Assembly (NCBI GenBank): GCA_910586925.1
Contig: CAJUKG010000008.1
Location: 32,951-96,950 of the forward strand
Direction of reading: 5' to 3'
Length of the DNA stretch: 64,000 bases
Source of the DNA: an uncultured Christensenellaceae bacterium
GTDB taxonomy: Bacteria > Bacillota > Clostridia > Christensenellales > Pumilibacteraceae
Shown: positions 16,398-25,088 of the stretch, one piece after another
Position numbering within the stretch: the stretch's first letter is position 1
How the letters are laid out: every line of letters begins with the position of its first letter
Translations under genes and position numbers: made by a program
Notes under the pieces: model-generated
Databases searched by the model: none
The model's input: the letters and a program-made list of their open reading frames with translations, nothing else
What the model was told of the DNA's origin: nothing

Positions 16398-17271
16398 TTT
16401 CAATGCGGTTTATTGCAGTTTTATAATATGTTTCATTTATTTCGATTCCTACATAGTTACGATTTAACTGTTTTGCCGCTAATAATGTTGATCCACTTCC
16501 GCAAAATGGGTCTAAAACGACCTGCCCTTCTAATGTTGTTAGCTCAATTAGCAATTTCATTAGCTCTATCGGTTTTTGTGTTGGATGTAAGCCTTTATCG
16601 TTTTTTGATGTTTTAATTTTGATTACATTTGACGCGTTACCAATATATTGTAAGATAGCGTTTTCATTATACGCACCTACATTATATTGAATTAAATTGT
16701 CAGCAAGAGTTCCACCAAGTTTATAAGGTTTCATAAACCACAAGATTGGTTCAAAAATTGGTCTTAAATTTCCTAATTTCCATCCACACCATTTTTTAGA
16801 ATTTTCAATATCATTTCTACGTTCGTATACTATACTTACTCGTTGTGCTCTATGGGCGGCTTGTTCTTTCTCCCAAGCTAGCATATCCTTAAAAATGAAG
16901 CCACAATCTTCTAATGCTGAAATGCACCTATGAGCATTACGTCTACCAGCAAAGATGAAAACAGAAGCACCGGGGACTAAAACATCATAGCTTTCTTTTG
17001 CCCAAGTTCTACACCAATTATAATATTCTAATGGTATCTTTTTATCTGCTTCTGACCACCCATTAAGGGGTTTACCCCTATGCTTAAAAATTGCCCCTGC
17101 CTGTTGTTGAGATGGGCTTGTTCCCATATAGGCTGAATTTGTGTTTGAGTGTAGTACATCCCAATCTTCTATACCAATACCGTAAGGAATATCGCTAAGT
17201 AATAAATGCACACTGTTGTTGCCTAATTTTGATATTTCTTTAATGCAATCTCCTAAAATTATACTATTCAT
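16387..17271 (-). CDS. DNA methyltransferase of a HindIII-like system
   Basis: This 294-residue N4/N6-type methyltransferase has catalytic DIPY at 27-30, before the SAM motif FCGSGST at 256-262, which is the beta-class order. HPTQKP lies just upstream of the SAM motif, as in many type II methylases. Its start overlaps the end of the HindIII-like nuclease gene by 8 bases, so it should be the protecting methylase, expected on AAGCTT. The R gene is transcribed first here. The gene is AT-rich and ends inside the 29-bp repeat. Confidence 0.88.
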   Translation of the reverse strand: MNSIILGDCIKEISKLGNNSVHLLLSDIPYGIGIEDWDVLHSNTNSAYMGTSPSQQQAGAIFKHRGKPLNGWSEADKKIPLEYYNWCRTWAKESYDVLVPGASVFIFAGRRNAHRCISALEDCGFIFKDMLAWEKEQAAHRAQRVSIVYERRNDIENSKKWCGWKLGNLRPIFEPILWFMKPYKLGGTLADNLIQYNVGAYNENAILQYIGNASNVIKIKTSKNDKGLHPTQKPIELMKLLIELTTLEGQVVLDPFCGSGSTLLAAKQLNRNYVGIEINETYYKTAINRIENSF

Positions 17272-18172
17272 TTGATTGCCTCAAAGTAAGAATATATTTT
17301 TTTATTACTCGTATTTTTTCATTGATTTTTTTTGACTTTATTAGTTCATTTATAGCTTGTTCTCTTGTATAATTTTTTATCTTTAATATCTCAGATTCCC
17401 AATATGATATTTCTACTTCACACCTATTAATAGTTTGTTGTATACAATAGTGCATTAAATCAACAAATTGTTCAGTGGGGATTTTCAATTCTTCACAAAT
17501 TAACTTTTCTATATCTGCAATGAAACATTTATTTCTGTTAGCAAAACTTAATTCGGGATTATTGGCTATTTTATTAGAAATATTCCATAGAAAAGATAAA
17601 TTACAGTTGACATCTTCTTTTATTTTGTTAGATAACAAAAAATATAAATGTTCCCAACTCAATAAGCAAACATTAACAGCCAGTGCTTGTGAATATATTT
17701 GGCTGGCTGTATTTGGATATTGATTGTAGGGGGAAACTAATACAGCATAGTCATTTTCGTCGCCACGCCAATCGCTCATAGATTTTACTTTGAAATCTTT
17801 TTGATTTTTAGCTGTTCTACTTAATCGAAACGCTTTGGCATCTCCTACCAATGAATAATTATGGTATATACTTTCTGCTAACACATCAGCACTATTAGCT
17901 CGTTCTGTTAAAACTTTTGATTTTAAGCCTAATTCACTCAAAGACCTACTTAATACAATGTCTGTTGCCTTTGAATATAGTTTTTCTTCTGTTGAATCGT
18001 GTTCTATCCTTTCGGGAATAGTGCCGATTTCAGAAAGTATGGAAAGAAAACTGTCAAATGGCAGCTTATTTATATATTCAGTCAATTCAGCAGTCATCTC
18101 AAAAAAATTATAATTGTCTTTTTGCGATATTGTTTGAACTTGCACAATAAAATTATCAAATGTACTTTTCAC
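17264..18172 (-). CDS. Type II restriction endonuclease, HindIII family (AAGCTT)
   Basis: This 302-residue protein agrees with R.HindIII (300 residues) along most of its length from memory. FRLSRTAKNQKDFKVK at 115-130 is the clearest block, and STEEKLYSKATDIVLSRS at 60-77 and YAVLVSPYNQYP near 142-153 also fit. DAK at 111-113 is the PD-(D/E)XK core. I start it at GTG 18172, because GGAG lies seven bases upstream and the family begins here; extending the frame upstream would run through the tRNA-Ser gene. It is transcribed before its methylase. Confidence 0.88.
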   Translation of the reverse strand: MKSTFDNFIVQVQTISQKDNYNFFEMTAELTEYINKLPFDSFLSILSEIGTIPERIEHDSTEEKLYSKATDIVLSRSLSELGLKSKVLTERANSADVLAESIYHNYSLVGDAKAFRLSRTAKNQKDFKVKSMSDWRGDENDYAVLVSPYNQYPNTASQIYSQALAVNVCLLSWEHLYFLLSNKIKEDVNCNLSFLWNISNKIANNPELSFANRNKCFIADIEKLICEELKIPTEQFVDLMHYCIQQTINRCEVEISYWESEILKIKNYTREQAINELIKSKKINEKIRVIKKYILTLRQSNE

Positions 18173-18200
18173 ACAACTACTCCTTTGTTTATTAATATCT

Positions 18201-18243
18201 ATTATATCATAAATAGAGCTAATTTTCAACCATATAGTATGGT
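18201..18243 (-). promoter_or_regulatory. Promoter and palindromic operator of the HindIII-like operon
   Basis: On the minus strand TTGAAA (18229-18224) and TATAAT (18206-18201) are 17 bases apart. A perfect palindrome ACCATA-TAG-TATGGT at 18229-18243 touches the -35 box. Its position suits control of nuclease expression, but no controller-protein gene is visible in the island. Confidence 0.65.
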
Positions 18244-18251
18244 CAAAAATT

Positions 18252-18293
18252 AAAAAGCACCCGTTTGACCGCGCAGGTTCAAATTGGGTGCTT
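18252..18293 (-). terminator. Terminator of tRNA-Ser(TGA)
   Basis: On the minus strand AGCACCCAATTTGA pairs with TCAAACGGGTGCT, followed by TTTTT. It begins directly behind the CCA end and resembles the terminator at 5767-5810. Confidence 0.8.
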
Positions 18294-18294
18294 G

Positions 18295-18383
18295 TGGCAG
18301 AGGCAGAGGGATTCGAACCCCCGCGCCCTTTCGGACAAACGGTTTTCAAGACCGCCCCGTTATGACCGCTTCGGTATGCCTCC
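18295..18383 (-). tRNA. tRNA-Ser(TGA)
   Basis: This 89-base tRNA has acceptor GGAGGCA, a long variable arm, the T-loop GGTTCGAATCC and an encoded CCA. The anticodon loop CTTGAAAA gives TGA for UCA-type codons. Its 3' end abuts the AT-rich HindIII-like island. Confidence 0.95.
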
Positions 18384-18394
18384 GCGATTGTTAT

Positions 18395-18423
18395 ATTATA
18401 ACCGATTACGGCGGAAATGTAAA
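18395..18423 (-). promoter_or_regulatory. Promoter of tRNA-Ser(TGA)
   Basis: On the minus strand TTTACA (18423-18418) and TATAAT (18400-18395) are 17 bases apart, 11 bases before the tRNA. Confidence 0.75.
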
Positions 18424-18487
18424 GCGTTATTGAGCGGTTGTTTATCAAAGGCTATCGTTTATAGGGTGTTTGAGCGGGGTAGGGCGT

Positions 18488-19408
18488 TTATCGGTTTTTC
18501 GCGGCGAGGTCGGTTTCGAGCTTATTCACGAAGTACGGCGTCCACCACTGCAGGTAGCCCGCGCGGCGCGGGTGGATCGCGTCCTGCATGCACCACGCAT
18601 AATATTCGTCGCTCACCGCGTTATTGAACTCCTCGTCGTTATAGAGATCTATGACGCTCACGTTATAACCGTCGTACGTCCATTTTTCCGCGATCTTGTT
18701 TACCGCATCGACGAGTTTGCCGTACTGCGAACCTTTGGGGTTGGAGCTTTTTCTCGCGCCGTCGTCGCCGAAATATCCGCCCGAATAGAAATACACGGGG
18801 CAGTTCCACGTTTCGATTACGTACGCTATAATGAACTCCGCGCCGCCGAGCGTCGTTTTTCTGTCGAACTGTGATTTGTCGAACACGTCGGGTTTCATTT
18901 TGCCCCAATACGCAAGCCTGTCGTTCCTCGCATCGTTCGTGGAGATCTGACAAACGAACGCGTCGATTTTTTCGGTTTTGTCGAACACCGTGCTGTTCAC
19001 GAGCCGACGCGTATACGACTTCGCGCCCGAATCGCCGCTGCCGCCGTCGTCGAACAGCGTCGTACCGCTGACCGCTTCTTTTTTGCATACGCAGCCTGTG
19101 AGGGCGGCGAGGTAGTCCGCCATGCTTTCGCCCTCCGACGCCGCGCCGTACGTGACCGACGAGCCGAGCCAATACACGGTTTTGCCGTCGAGCGGGCTGT
19201 TTTGTTTTTTCGCGACGTTCTTTACCGCGAACGTATCGGCGTTCGCTTGTTCGGTCGGGACGGTTTCGGACACCGTGTAATCGGGCTTGGAAGGAGCAGT
19301 CGGCGAGCCTGTATCGGACTCCGGTTCGTTGCCGCCGCAGCCTGCGAGCATACCGCAAGCGCAAACCGCGAGCAACCCGCCCGCCAGTATTCTTCGGAAA
19401 TTTCTCAT
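18488..19408 (-). CDS. SGNH/GDSL-type hydrolase lipoprotein
   Basis: This 306-residue protein has a signal peptide and lipobox LAGC (Cys24), then a linker rich in Ser, Pro and Thr. The esterase block I is GSSVTYG at 82-88 (Ser84 likely nucleophile), with ISTNDARND as the block III-like segment and DAIHPRRAGY near the C-terminus supplying Asp and His. It would act outside the cell on an acylated glycan or lipid. I chose ATG at 19408, which has GAGG eight bases upstream and gives a normal signal peptide; ATG at 19438 is also in frame. It is a single-gene unit. Confidence 0.85.
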   Translation of the reverse strand: MRNFRRILAGGLLAVCACGMLAGCGGNEPESDTGSPTAPSKPDYTVSETVPTEQANADTFAVKNVAKKQNSPLDGKTVYWLGSSVTYGAASEGESMADYLAALTGCVCKKEAVSGTTLFDDGGSGDSGAKSYTRRLVNSTVFDKTEKIDAFVCQISTNDARNDRLAYWGKMKPDVFDKSQFDRKTTLGGAEFIIAYVIETWNCPVYFYSGGYFGDDGARKSSNPKGSQYGKLVDAVNKIAEKWTYDGYNVSVIDLYNDEEFNNAVSDEYYAWCMQDAIHPRRAGYLQWWTPYFVNKLETDLAAKNR

Positions 19409-19527
19409 ACTCTTTACCTCGTTGATGCGCATTTTCATACATATATCGTAACACCTAAAAATTGTGTTGTCAATAGCAAAATTCGCAGTCAGGCATGCAA
19501 AATTCGCAATGCCGAAACTGCGGTGCG

Positions 19528-19551
19528 AAAAAGACGCCGTGCGGCGTCTTT
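19528..19551 (-). terminator. Terminator of the RCK/RyR gene
   Basis: AAAGACGCCG and CGGCGTCTTT form a perfect 10-bp stem with a 2-base loop. On the minus strand it is followed by further T. Confidence 0.75.
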
Positions 19552-19570
19552 GCGGTTTTCGTTCTTTGTT

Positions 19571-21412
19571 TTATTCGGATTTGACGGCGGCGTCTTTGAT
19601 TTGTTCGTGCTCGGGCATTTCGTCGTACGGAACGAGGTCGTAATGCGTTTTGCCGATATGGTTTTTGACGTTTTGCTTGTTGCCGATATAGCCGTTTGTA
19701 CGCATATACGCCGACCAACGGTTATGCTCGTATACGGCTGTTTCGCGCGTAGGGTTGCCGTTTTCGTCCGTTTTGAACGCGCCGAGTTTGCGCATGTAGT
19801 AGCTGTGCACCGACTCCGCTATCGACGATTTGCGGTAATATTCGTATTTTTCGTACTGCGCGATTTTCTCGAGGCGGTTGGTTTCCGCCGCCCAGCGCAT
19901 ATGACATTCCATACCCGCTTTTTCAAGCTCCGCCTGTTCTATTACGTGCATGGAATATCGCGTGGAAATATTTCCGATAAACTCGATGTCGTAGCCTTCG
20001 CCCGATTCGTCGATACCCATAAGCCCGCCGTTGCGGCTCACCGTTTTGTTTTTGAGCGCGCTGTATACGACGGTGTAGATGGGCGGGAACGGTTTGACGG
20101 CGGTTATGTTTTTCCGTGCGAAAAGGGTGCGTAGCCGCATAGCCGTTTCGATATTCTGCTCGTCGGTGCCGAGTGTCACGAACGCCGTCGTGACGTCGTC
20201 GAGCGCGGAAATATTATCGGCGAACGCCGAACTCGATATATCGACGTTGTTCCGGAAATCTATATTGTAGTACGGTTCGCCGTTTACGCGCTTTTTGTTT
20301 TTTGCCCACAGCTCGGGCGCGATCGTCTTTATTTTGTCCTCGCCGTTCGTTTTGTCGAATACGTGCACTGTCAATTCGTAGCCCGGCATTTGGCACAGCC
20401 AGCACAGAATTTTAAGAAGCTCGGTACCGTAAGTGCCAAGCCCGACGATCACGGCGTTTATGTGCTTGACACCTTTCTTTTCGATCGCGGTGTCGAAAAC
20501 GGAATGTTCGTACAGCGTATGCAAAACGAGGTTATGCCGTTCGTTGATCCGCCGAACTTTCATCGCGCCGTTGTCGGCGGCGTCGAGCAGTGCTTCGCTC
20601 TCGGCGGTGCTTGCGAACACGAAAAACTGCGTATTGTAATTATTGTACCGCGGCGTTTCGCGGCAACGGTTGATCATGGTGAGGGCTTGACGAATGTTCT
20701 CGTCCTCGTTGTTGCCGATAAAGAACAGTTTGCGGTTTATGCGCGCGCGTTTCAAACTGAGTTCGGTAATGTCCTTTTTCAGACAGATCGCGCCTAACCG
20801 TTTCGCCTCGGCGACAAGCTCGAAGATCGCCTCGTCGTCTTTTTCAAACACGTCGGTAAATACCACTTGGCGGCGGCGTTTGCCGCGCTCGGACAGAATG
20901 TCGCGGGCGAGCTCGATAGAACCCTCGTTTAGTTCGGAGAGAATGTAAACGTCGGAAAACGGGTGCAGTTTGTATTTGAGCATGGCGATGGATTCGCGGA
21001 AAAACGAGAGGATAAACCCGAACGTGAGAACGGGCGCGACGACGTGCAGTACGCTCGCAATCACCGTGTACGCCGTTCCGATCCCGCCGAAGCCTGCGGT
21101 CGCCGTTTCCGCTTTGTCGAAACTGCCGTTGAGAAAAAATATCTGCATGGTGTCGAGCACCGACAGCAGCAGCGATTTGATGCCTGCCGCGAAGCCGCTC
21201 GACGCGGAAATGTTGAGTTCTATCGGGAAAAACACGATCACTGCGGCGACGAAAAAACCGATCAGAAACACGTGGAACGGAGTGATCGAGGGACGGTGTT
21301 TTTCGGATTCGCGTTGTTTTCGCGACGCTTTATGCACCGCCGCGCCGATTGCAATCGCGGCTGCGACGGCGACGGCGGCAAGGCACATACATACTATAAA
21401 TGTTGTCGTCAT
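19571..21412 (-). CDS. Membrane protein with RCK/TrkA-N-like and RyR domains
   Basis: This 613-residue protein has helices near 5-27 and 47-68, and hydrophobic segments at about 83-99 and 110-145. A large cytosolic part follows, with two Rossmann-like, TrkA-N/RCK-style segments (DVYILSELNEGSIELARDI and HINAVIVGLGTYGTELLKIL). Near the C-terminus is a RyR-type motif, EHNRWSAYMRTNGY. It may be a ligand-gated channel or a nucleotide-sensing membrane protein. RyR modules are also found in predicted conflict systems, so a sensor role is possible. The start at 21412 has GGAG eight bases upstream. Both neighbours are transcribed separately. Confidence 0.7.
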   Translation of the reverse strand: MTTTFIVCMCLAAVAVAAAIAIGAAVHKASRKQRESEKHRPSITPFHVFLIGFFVAAVIVFFPIELNISASSGFAAGIKSLLLSVLDTMQIFFLNGSFDKAETATAGFGGIGTAYTVIASVLHVVAPVLTFGFILSFFRESIAMLKYKLHPFSDVYILSELNEGSIELARDILSERGKRRRQVVFTDVFEKDDEAIFELVAEAKRLGAICLKKDITELSLKRARINRKLFFIGNNEDENIRQALTMINRCRETPRYNNYNTQFFVFASTAESEALLDAADNGAMKVRRINERHNLVLHTLYEHSVFDTAIEKKGVKHINAVIVGLGTYGTELLKILCWLCQMPGYELTVHVFDKTNGEDKIKTIAPELWAKNKKRVNGEPYYNIDFRNNVDISSSAFADNISALDDVTTAFVTLGTDEQNIETAMRLRTLFARKNITAVKPFPPIYTVVYSALKNKTVSRNGGLMGIDESGEGYDIEFIGNISTRYSMHVIEQAELEKAGMECHMRWAAETNRLEKIAQYEKYEYYRKSSIAESVHSYYMRKLGAFKTDENGNPTRETAVYEHNRWSAYMRTNGYIGNKQNVKNHIGKTHYDLVPYDEMPEHEQIKDAAVKSE

Positions 21413-21561
21413 AACATTTTCTCCGTTTGCGGGATTGGAGCGGTAAATTACCGTGCGGCTATATTGTACCACGAACGGCGCGGATTTGCAAGTATAATAA
21501 TGTAAAGCGCGCACATTCGACGGAAAAGGCGGTGGCGGGCGCGTCGCGCACGCGAAAATAC

Positions 21562-21591
21562 TTGCCAAAGCGCGGGCGGGTGTGGTATAAT
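21562..21591 (+). promoter_or_regulatory. Promoter giving a leaderless ACT-protein mRNA
   Basis: TTGCCA (21562-21567) and TATAAT (21586-21591) are 18 bases apart. The ATG at 21598 is six bases after the -10 box, so transcription should begin at or next to the start codon. No ribosome binding site is possible. Confidence 0.65.
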
Positions 21592-21597
21592 CGAAGC

Positions 21598-21867
21598 ATG
21601 AGAGCAGTGGTATCGGTCATAGGAAAAGACAGGACGGGCATTATCGCCGCTGTCGCGGGTGCGCTTGCCGAGCGCAATATAAATATAGAAGATATTTCGC
21701 AAACGATCATGCAGAAAAATTTCGTCATGATCATGCTCGTCGATACGTCCGCTTCCGAAATCGGCATCGACGCGCTCGACGCGGAACTTAAGTCGGCGGT
21801 GAGCGATTTGGGGGTCGTCGTGCACGTACAGCACGAGGCTCTTTTCGACGCCATGCACAGAGTGTGA
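21598..21867 (+). CDS. ACT domain protein (UPF0237 family)
   Basis: This 89-residue single ACT domain starts with VVSVIGKDRTGIIAAVAGAL, the family's conserved opening. ACT domains bind amino acids or other small ligands. UPF0237 genes are almost always followed by a PFL/UPF0210 gene, as here 19 bases later, so they form a functional pair of unknown biochemistry. The transcript appears leaderless. Confidence 0.93.
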   Translation: MRAVVSVIGKDRTGIIAAVAGALAERNINIEDISQTIMQKNFVMIMLVDTSASEIGIDALDAELKSAVSDLGVVVHVQHEALFDAMHRV

Positions 21868-21886
21868 CGGGTCATAAAGGATAATT

Positions 21887-23239
21887 ATGTTTACCGAAAG
21901 CGAAATACTCGAAACCATAGACATGCTCGACAACCGTCATCTCGACGTACGTACCGTCACGCTGTCGCTGTCGCTGCTCGACTGTATCGACGGGAACGCC
22001 GACAAGTGCGCGAAAAAAGTATACGAGAAGATCACGCGTGTGTGTGCGCGGCTCGTGCCGGTGTGCGACGGGCTTGCAAAGCGATACGGCGTTAAAATCG
22101 TCAATAAGCGGATCGCGGTGACGCCGATCTCCATGATCGGCGCGGCGAGCGGCGGGTATATAAAACTCGCGCACGCTCTCGATCGCGCGGGGAAGGAGCT
22201 TGGCGTGGACTTCGTCGGCGGGTACTCCGCACTCGTTCAGAAGCGGGCGACGTCGCAGGAAAACGCGTTTCTCCGAACTATCCCGCAGGCACTTTCCGAA
22301 ACGGATATAGTCTGTTCGTCGGTGAACGTCGCCTCGAGCAAAACGGGTATAAACCTCGACGCCGTGGGCATGATGGGGCGTATCGTCAAAGAACTTGCGT
22401 ACGCGACGCGCGACGACAATTCTTTCGGTTGCGGCAAGCTCGTCGTGTTTTGCAACGCGGTCGACGACAATCCGTTCATGGCGGGCGCGTTCACGGGGCT
22501 TGCGGAAGGCGAGTGCTCGGTCAACGTCGGCGTGTCCGGTCCCGGCGTCGTCGAGTACGAGATCAAAAAGCACCCCGATTACGACATAACTCAAATTTGC
22601 GAACTTATCAAACGCACGGCGTTCAAGATAACGCGGCTGGGTGCGCTGATCGGCGCGGAAGCGGCGAAAGAGCTTGATCTCGCGCCGGGCATAGTCGATC
22701 TGTCGCTCGCCCCCACTCCCGCGGTAGGCGATTCGGTCGCGCGCATACTCGAGAGTATAGGACTGTCGCAGGTGGGCAGTCTCGGCACGACGGCGTGTCT
22801 CGCGCTTTTGAACGACGCGGTCAAGAAAGGCGGCGTCATGGCGGCGAGCCGCGTGGGCGGACTTTCGGGCGCGTTCATACCCGTATCGGAGGACGCGGGC
22901 ATGATAAAAGCGGTGCGCGACGGCGCGCTCAATATAGAAAAGCTGGAAGCGATGACGGCGGTGTGCTCGGTGGGGCTTGATATGATAGCCGTGCCCGGCG
23001 ACACGACCGAAGCGCAGATCTCGGCGATGATTGCCGACGAGTGCGCCATCGGCATGATAAACAACAAGACGACCGCCGTGCGCGTCATACCCGTTTACGG
23101 CAAGAAAGTGGGCGACGAAGTGGATTTCGGCGGACTGTTCGGCACCGCGCCGATCATGCCCGTAAACGGCGGCGATCCCGCAAAGTTCGTAAATCGGGGC
23201 GGAGTAATCCCCGCGCCCATACACGCGAACAAGAATTAA
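21887..23239 (+). CDS. PFL family protein (UPF0210)
   Basis: This 450-residue protein belongs to the UPF0210/DUF711 family, structurally related to glycyl-radical enzyme folds but without a known reaction. Recognisable are LDNRHLDVRTVTLSLSLLDC near the start and the repeated Gly-Ala-rich motifs. Length and partner gene agree with the family. It is translated from its own GGATAATT region close behind the ACT gene. No terminator separates it from pepF. Confidence 0.93.
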   Translation: MFTESEILETIDMLDNRHLDVRTVTLSLSLLDCIDGNADKCAKKVYEKITRVCARLVPVCDGLAKRYGVKIVNKRIAVTPISMIGAASGGYIKLAHALDRAGKELGVDFVGGYSALVQKRATSQENAFLRTIPQALSETDIVCSSVNVASSKTGINLDAVGMMGRIVKELAYATRDDNSFGCGKLVVFCNAVDDNPFMAGAFTGLAEGECSVNVGVSGPGVVEYEIKKHPDYDITQICELIKRTAFKITRLGALIGAEAAKELDLAPGIVDLSLAPTPAVGDSVARILESIGLSQVGSLGTTACLALLNDAVKKGGVMAASRVGGLSGAFIPVSEDAGMIKAVRDGALNIEKLEAMTAVCSVGLDMIAVPGDTTEAQISAMIADECAIGMINNKTTAVRVIPVYGKKVGDEVDFGGLFGTAPIMPVNGGDPAKFVNRGGVIPAPIHANKN

Positions 23240-23315
23240 CGGTCAAACTCTCGGAGCATAGCTCGCCGCCGCGCAGCGTGCCGCCGAACACTATAATTTC
23301 AAGGAGTTACAGGAT

Positions 23316-25088
23316 ATGAAACGAAACGAAGTGGAAAACAAGTATAAATGGGATCTGTCCGCAATGGTGGAGAGCGACGAAAAGTTCGAAGAACTGTTCG
23401 CGAAAGTGGAAGCCGCGCTCCCCGTGCTCGAAGGGTATAAAGGCAAGCTCGGCAATCGCGACGACGCGCTCGCCGCATTCGAGCTTGACGCCGAAACCTC
23501 GCGCATTTTCGAGCTTTTATATATCTATTCGCACATGTTCCGCGACGAGGACGCAAATAACGACCGCGCGGTGGGGCTTGCGTCGCGCACCGACGGATTG
23601 AGCGGCAAGTATGCCGCCGCGGTGTCGTACATGAGCAGCGAACTCGGTTCGCTCGACGAAGCGGTGCTCGACGGATATATAGCCGACCCCGCGTTCGCCG
23701 ATTACGACTTCATGCTCAAGGAGATCACGCGCAACAAAGCGCATATCCTTTCGGACAAGGAAGAACGGCTTCTCGCAATGAGTGCGCAGGCACTTCGCAC
23801 TACGTACAACGTCGCGCATATGCTGTTCGACGTGGACTTAAAGTTCAAGCCCGTCAAAGTGCGCGGCGAGAAGGTGGAGATCAACAACGGTACTTACGGC
23901 ATGCTGCTTGCCGATCCCGACCGCAAAGTGCGCAAGACGGCGTTTAACAATCTCTACGATGGGTATATCGCGCATATCAATACCATTACCGCGAACTATG
24001 CGGGCAACGTCAAGGCGGATAACTTCGGCGCGGCGGCACGCGGATACGCGGATTGCTTGGAGCAGTCGCTTTTCGGCGACGGCGTGCCGACGGCGGTTTA
24101 TACAAATCTCATTTCGTCTGTCAATGCCAATCTCGAGCCGTTGCACAGATATATCGCGTTGCGCAAAAAATTGCTCGGAGTCAAGGAACAGCACATGTAC
24201 GACCTGTACGTGCCTATCGTCGAGGACGCCGAGATGAAACTTAAATACGAAGAAGCGTGCGAGGTGGTCAAGTCCGCCATGGCACCGCTCGGCAAAGACT
24301 ATCGCGAATTGCTCGTTCGCGCCATGACGGAAGGCTGGATAGACGTCATGCCGAGCGACGGCAAGCGCGGCGGCGCATACAGCTGGTCGTCGTACACCGC
24401 GCACCCGTACGTGCTGCTCAATTACGCGCCGACGACGGAAGATATTTTCACGCTCGCGCACGAACTCGGGCATTGCATGCATTCTTACTATTCGCAGAAT
24501 AATCAGCCGTTCAGCAAATGGGATTATCGGATTTTCGTCGCAGAAGTCGCGTCCATTTGCAACGAAACGCTGCTCGACGACTACCTCATGAAAAACGTCA
24601 AGGATACGAACGTCAAGAAGTATCTGTTGAGCTTGCGGCTCAATCGTTTCAGAACGACGGTGTTCCGTCAGGCTATGTTCGCCGAGTTCGAGTACAACGC
24701 GCACAAAATGGATCTCGAAGGCAAGCCGCTCACCGTGAACAGTCTGTCCGAAATGTATTACGAACTGAACAAAAAATATTACGGCGACGCGGTGGTGTCC
24801 GACGATAAGATCGCCTACGAATGGGCGCGCATACCGCATTTCTATAACGCGTTCTACGTGTATAAATATTCGACGGGCATGACCGCCGCGACGAGTATCG
24901 CGCACAACATTTTGCAAAAACCGGGTTACGTCGACGTGTACAAAGACAAGTTCCTCAAAGCGGGCGGACACAAACTGCCTTACGACATACTGTGCGACGC
25001 GCAGATCGACCTCGCGACGAGCAAGCCGTACGACGATTCGTTCGCGTTCTTCGCCGCCGCGCTCGACGAGCTTGAGAAGTTGAGTTGA
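23316..25088 (+). CDS. pepF: Oligoendopeptidase F
   Basis: This 590-residue M3-family zinc peptidase has HELGH at 382-386 binding zinc and the third ligand in the downstream ICNE-type helix (AEVASICNETLLDDYL). It cleaves peptides of about 7-17 residues in the cytosol. The length is typical (about 600). AAGGAG lies before ATG, with a TATAAT-like box about 20 bases upstream but no clear -35. The stop overlaps the next gene's ATG by one base (TGATG), so the lipoprotein gene is coupled. Confidence 0.95.
   Translation: MKRNEVENKYKWDLSAMVESDEKFEELFAKVEAALPVLEGYKGKLGNRDDALAAFELDAETSRIFELLYIYSHMFRDEDANNDRAVGLASRTDGLSGKYAAAVSYMSSELGSLDEAVLDGYIADPAFADYDFMLKEITRNKAHILSDKEERLLAMSAQALRTTYNVAHMLFDVDLKFKPVKVRGEKVEINNGTYGMLLADPDRKVRKTAFNNLYDGYIAHINTITANYAGNVKADNFGAAARGYADCLEQSLFGDGVPTAVYTNLISSVNANLEPLHRYIALRKKLLGVKEQHMYDLYVPIVEDAEMKLKYEEACEVVKSAMAPLGKDYRELLVRAMTEGWIDVMPSDGKRGGAYSWSSYTAHPYVLLNYAPTTEDIFTLAHELGHCMHSYYSQNNQPFSKWDYRIFVAEVASICNETLLDDYLMKNVKDTNVKKYLLSLRLNRFRTTVFRQAMFAEFEYNAHKMDLEGKPLTVNSLSEMYYELNKKYYGDAVVSDDKIAYEWARIPHFYNAFYVYKYSTGMTAATSIAHNILQKPGYVDVYKDKFLKAGGHKLPYDILCDAQIDLATSKPYDDSFAFFAAALDELEKLS

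Noticed and set aside
18173..18448. Longer version of the HindIII-like nuclease starting at 18448
   Set aside because: It would translate through the tRNA-Ser gene and its terminator. GTG at 18172 with GGAG upstream matches the family start.
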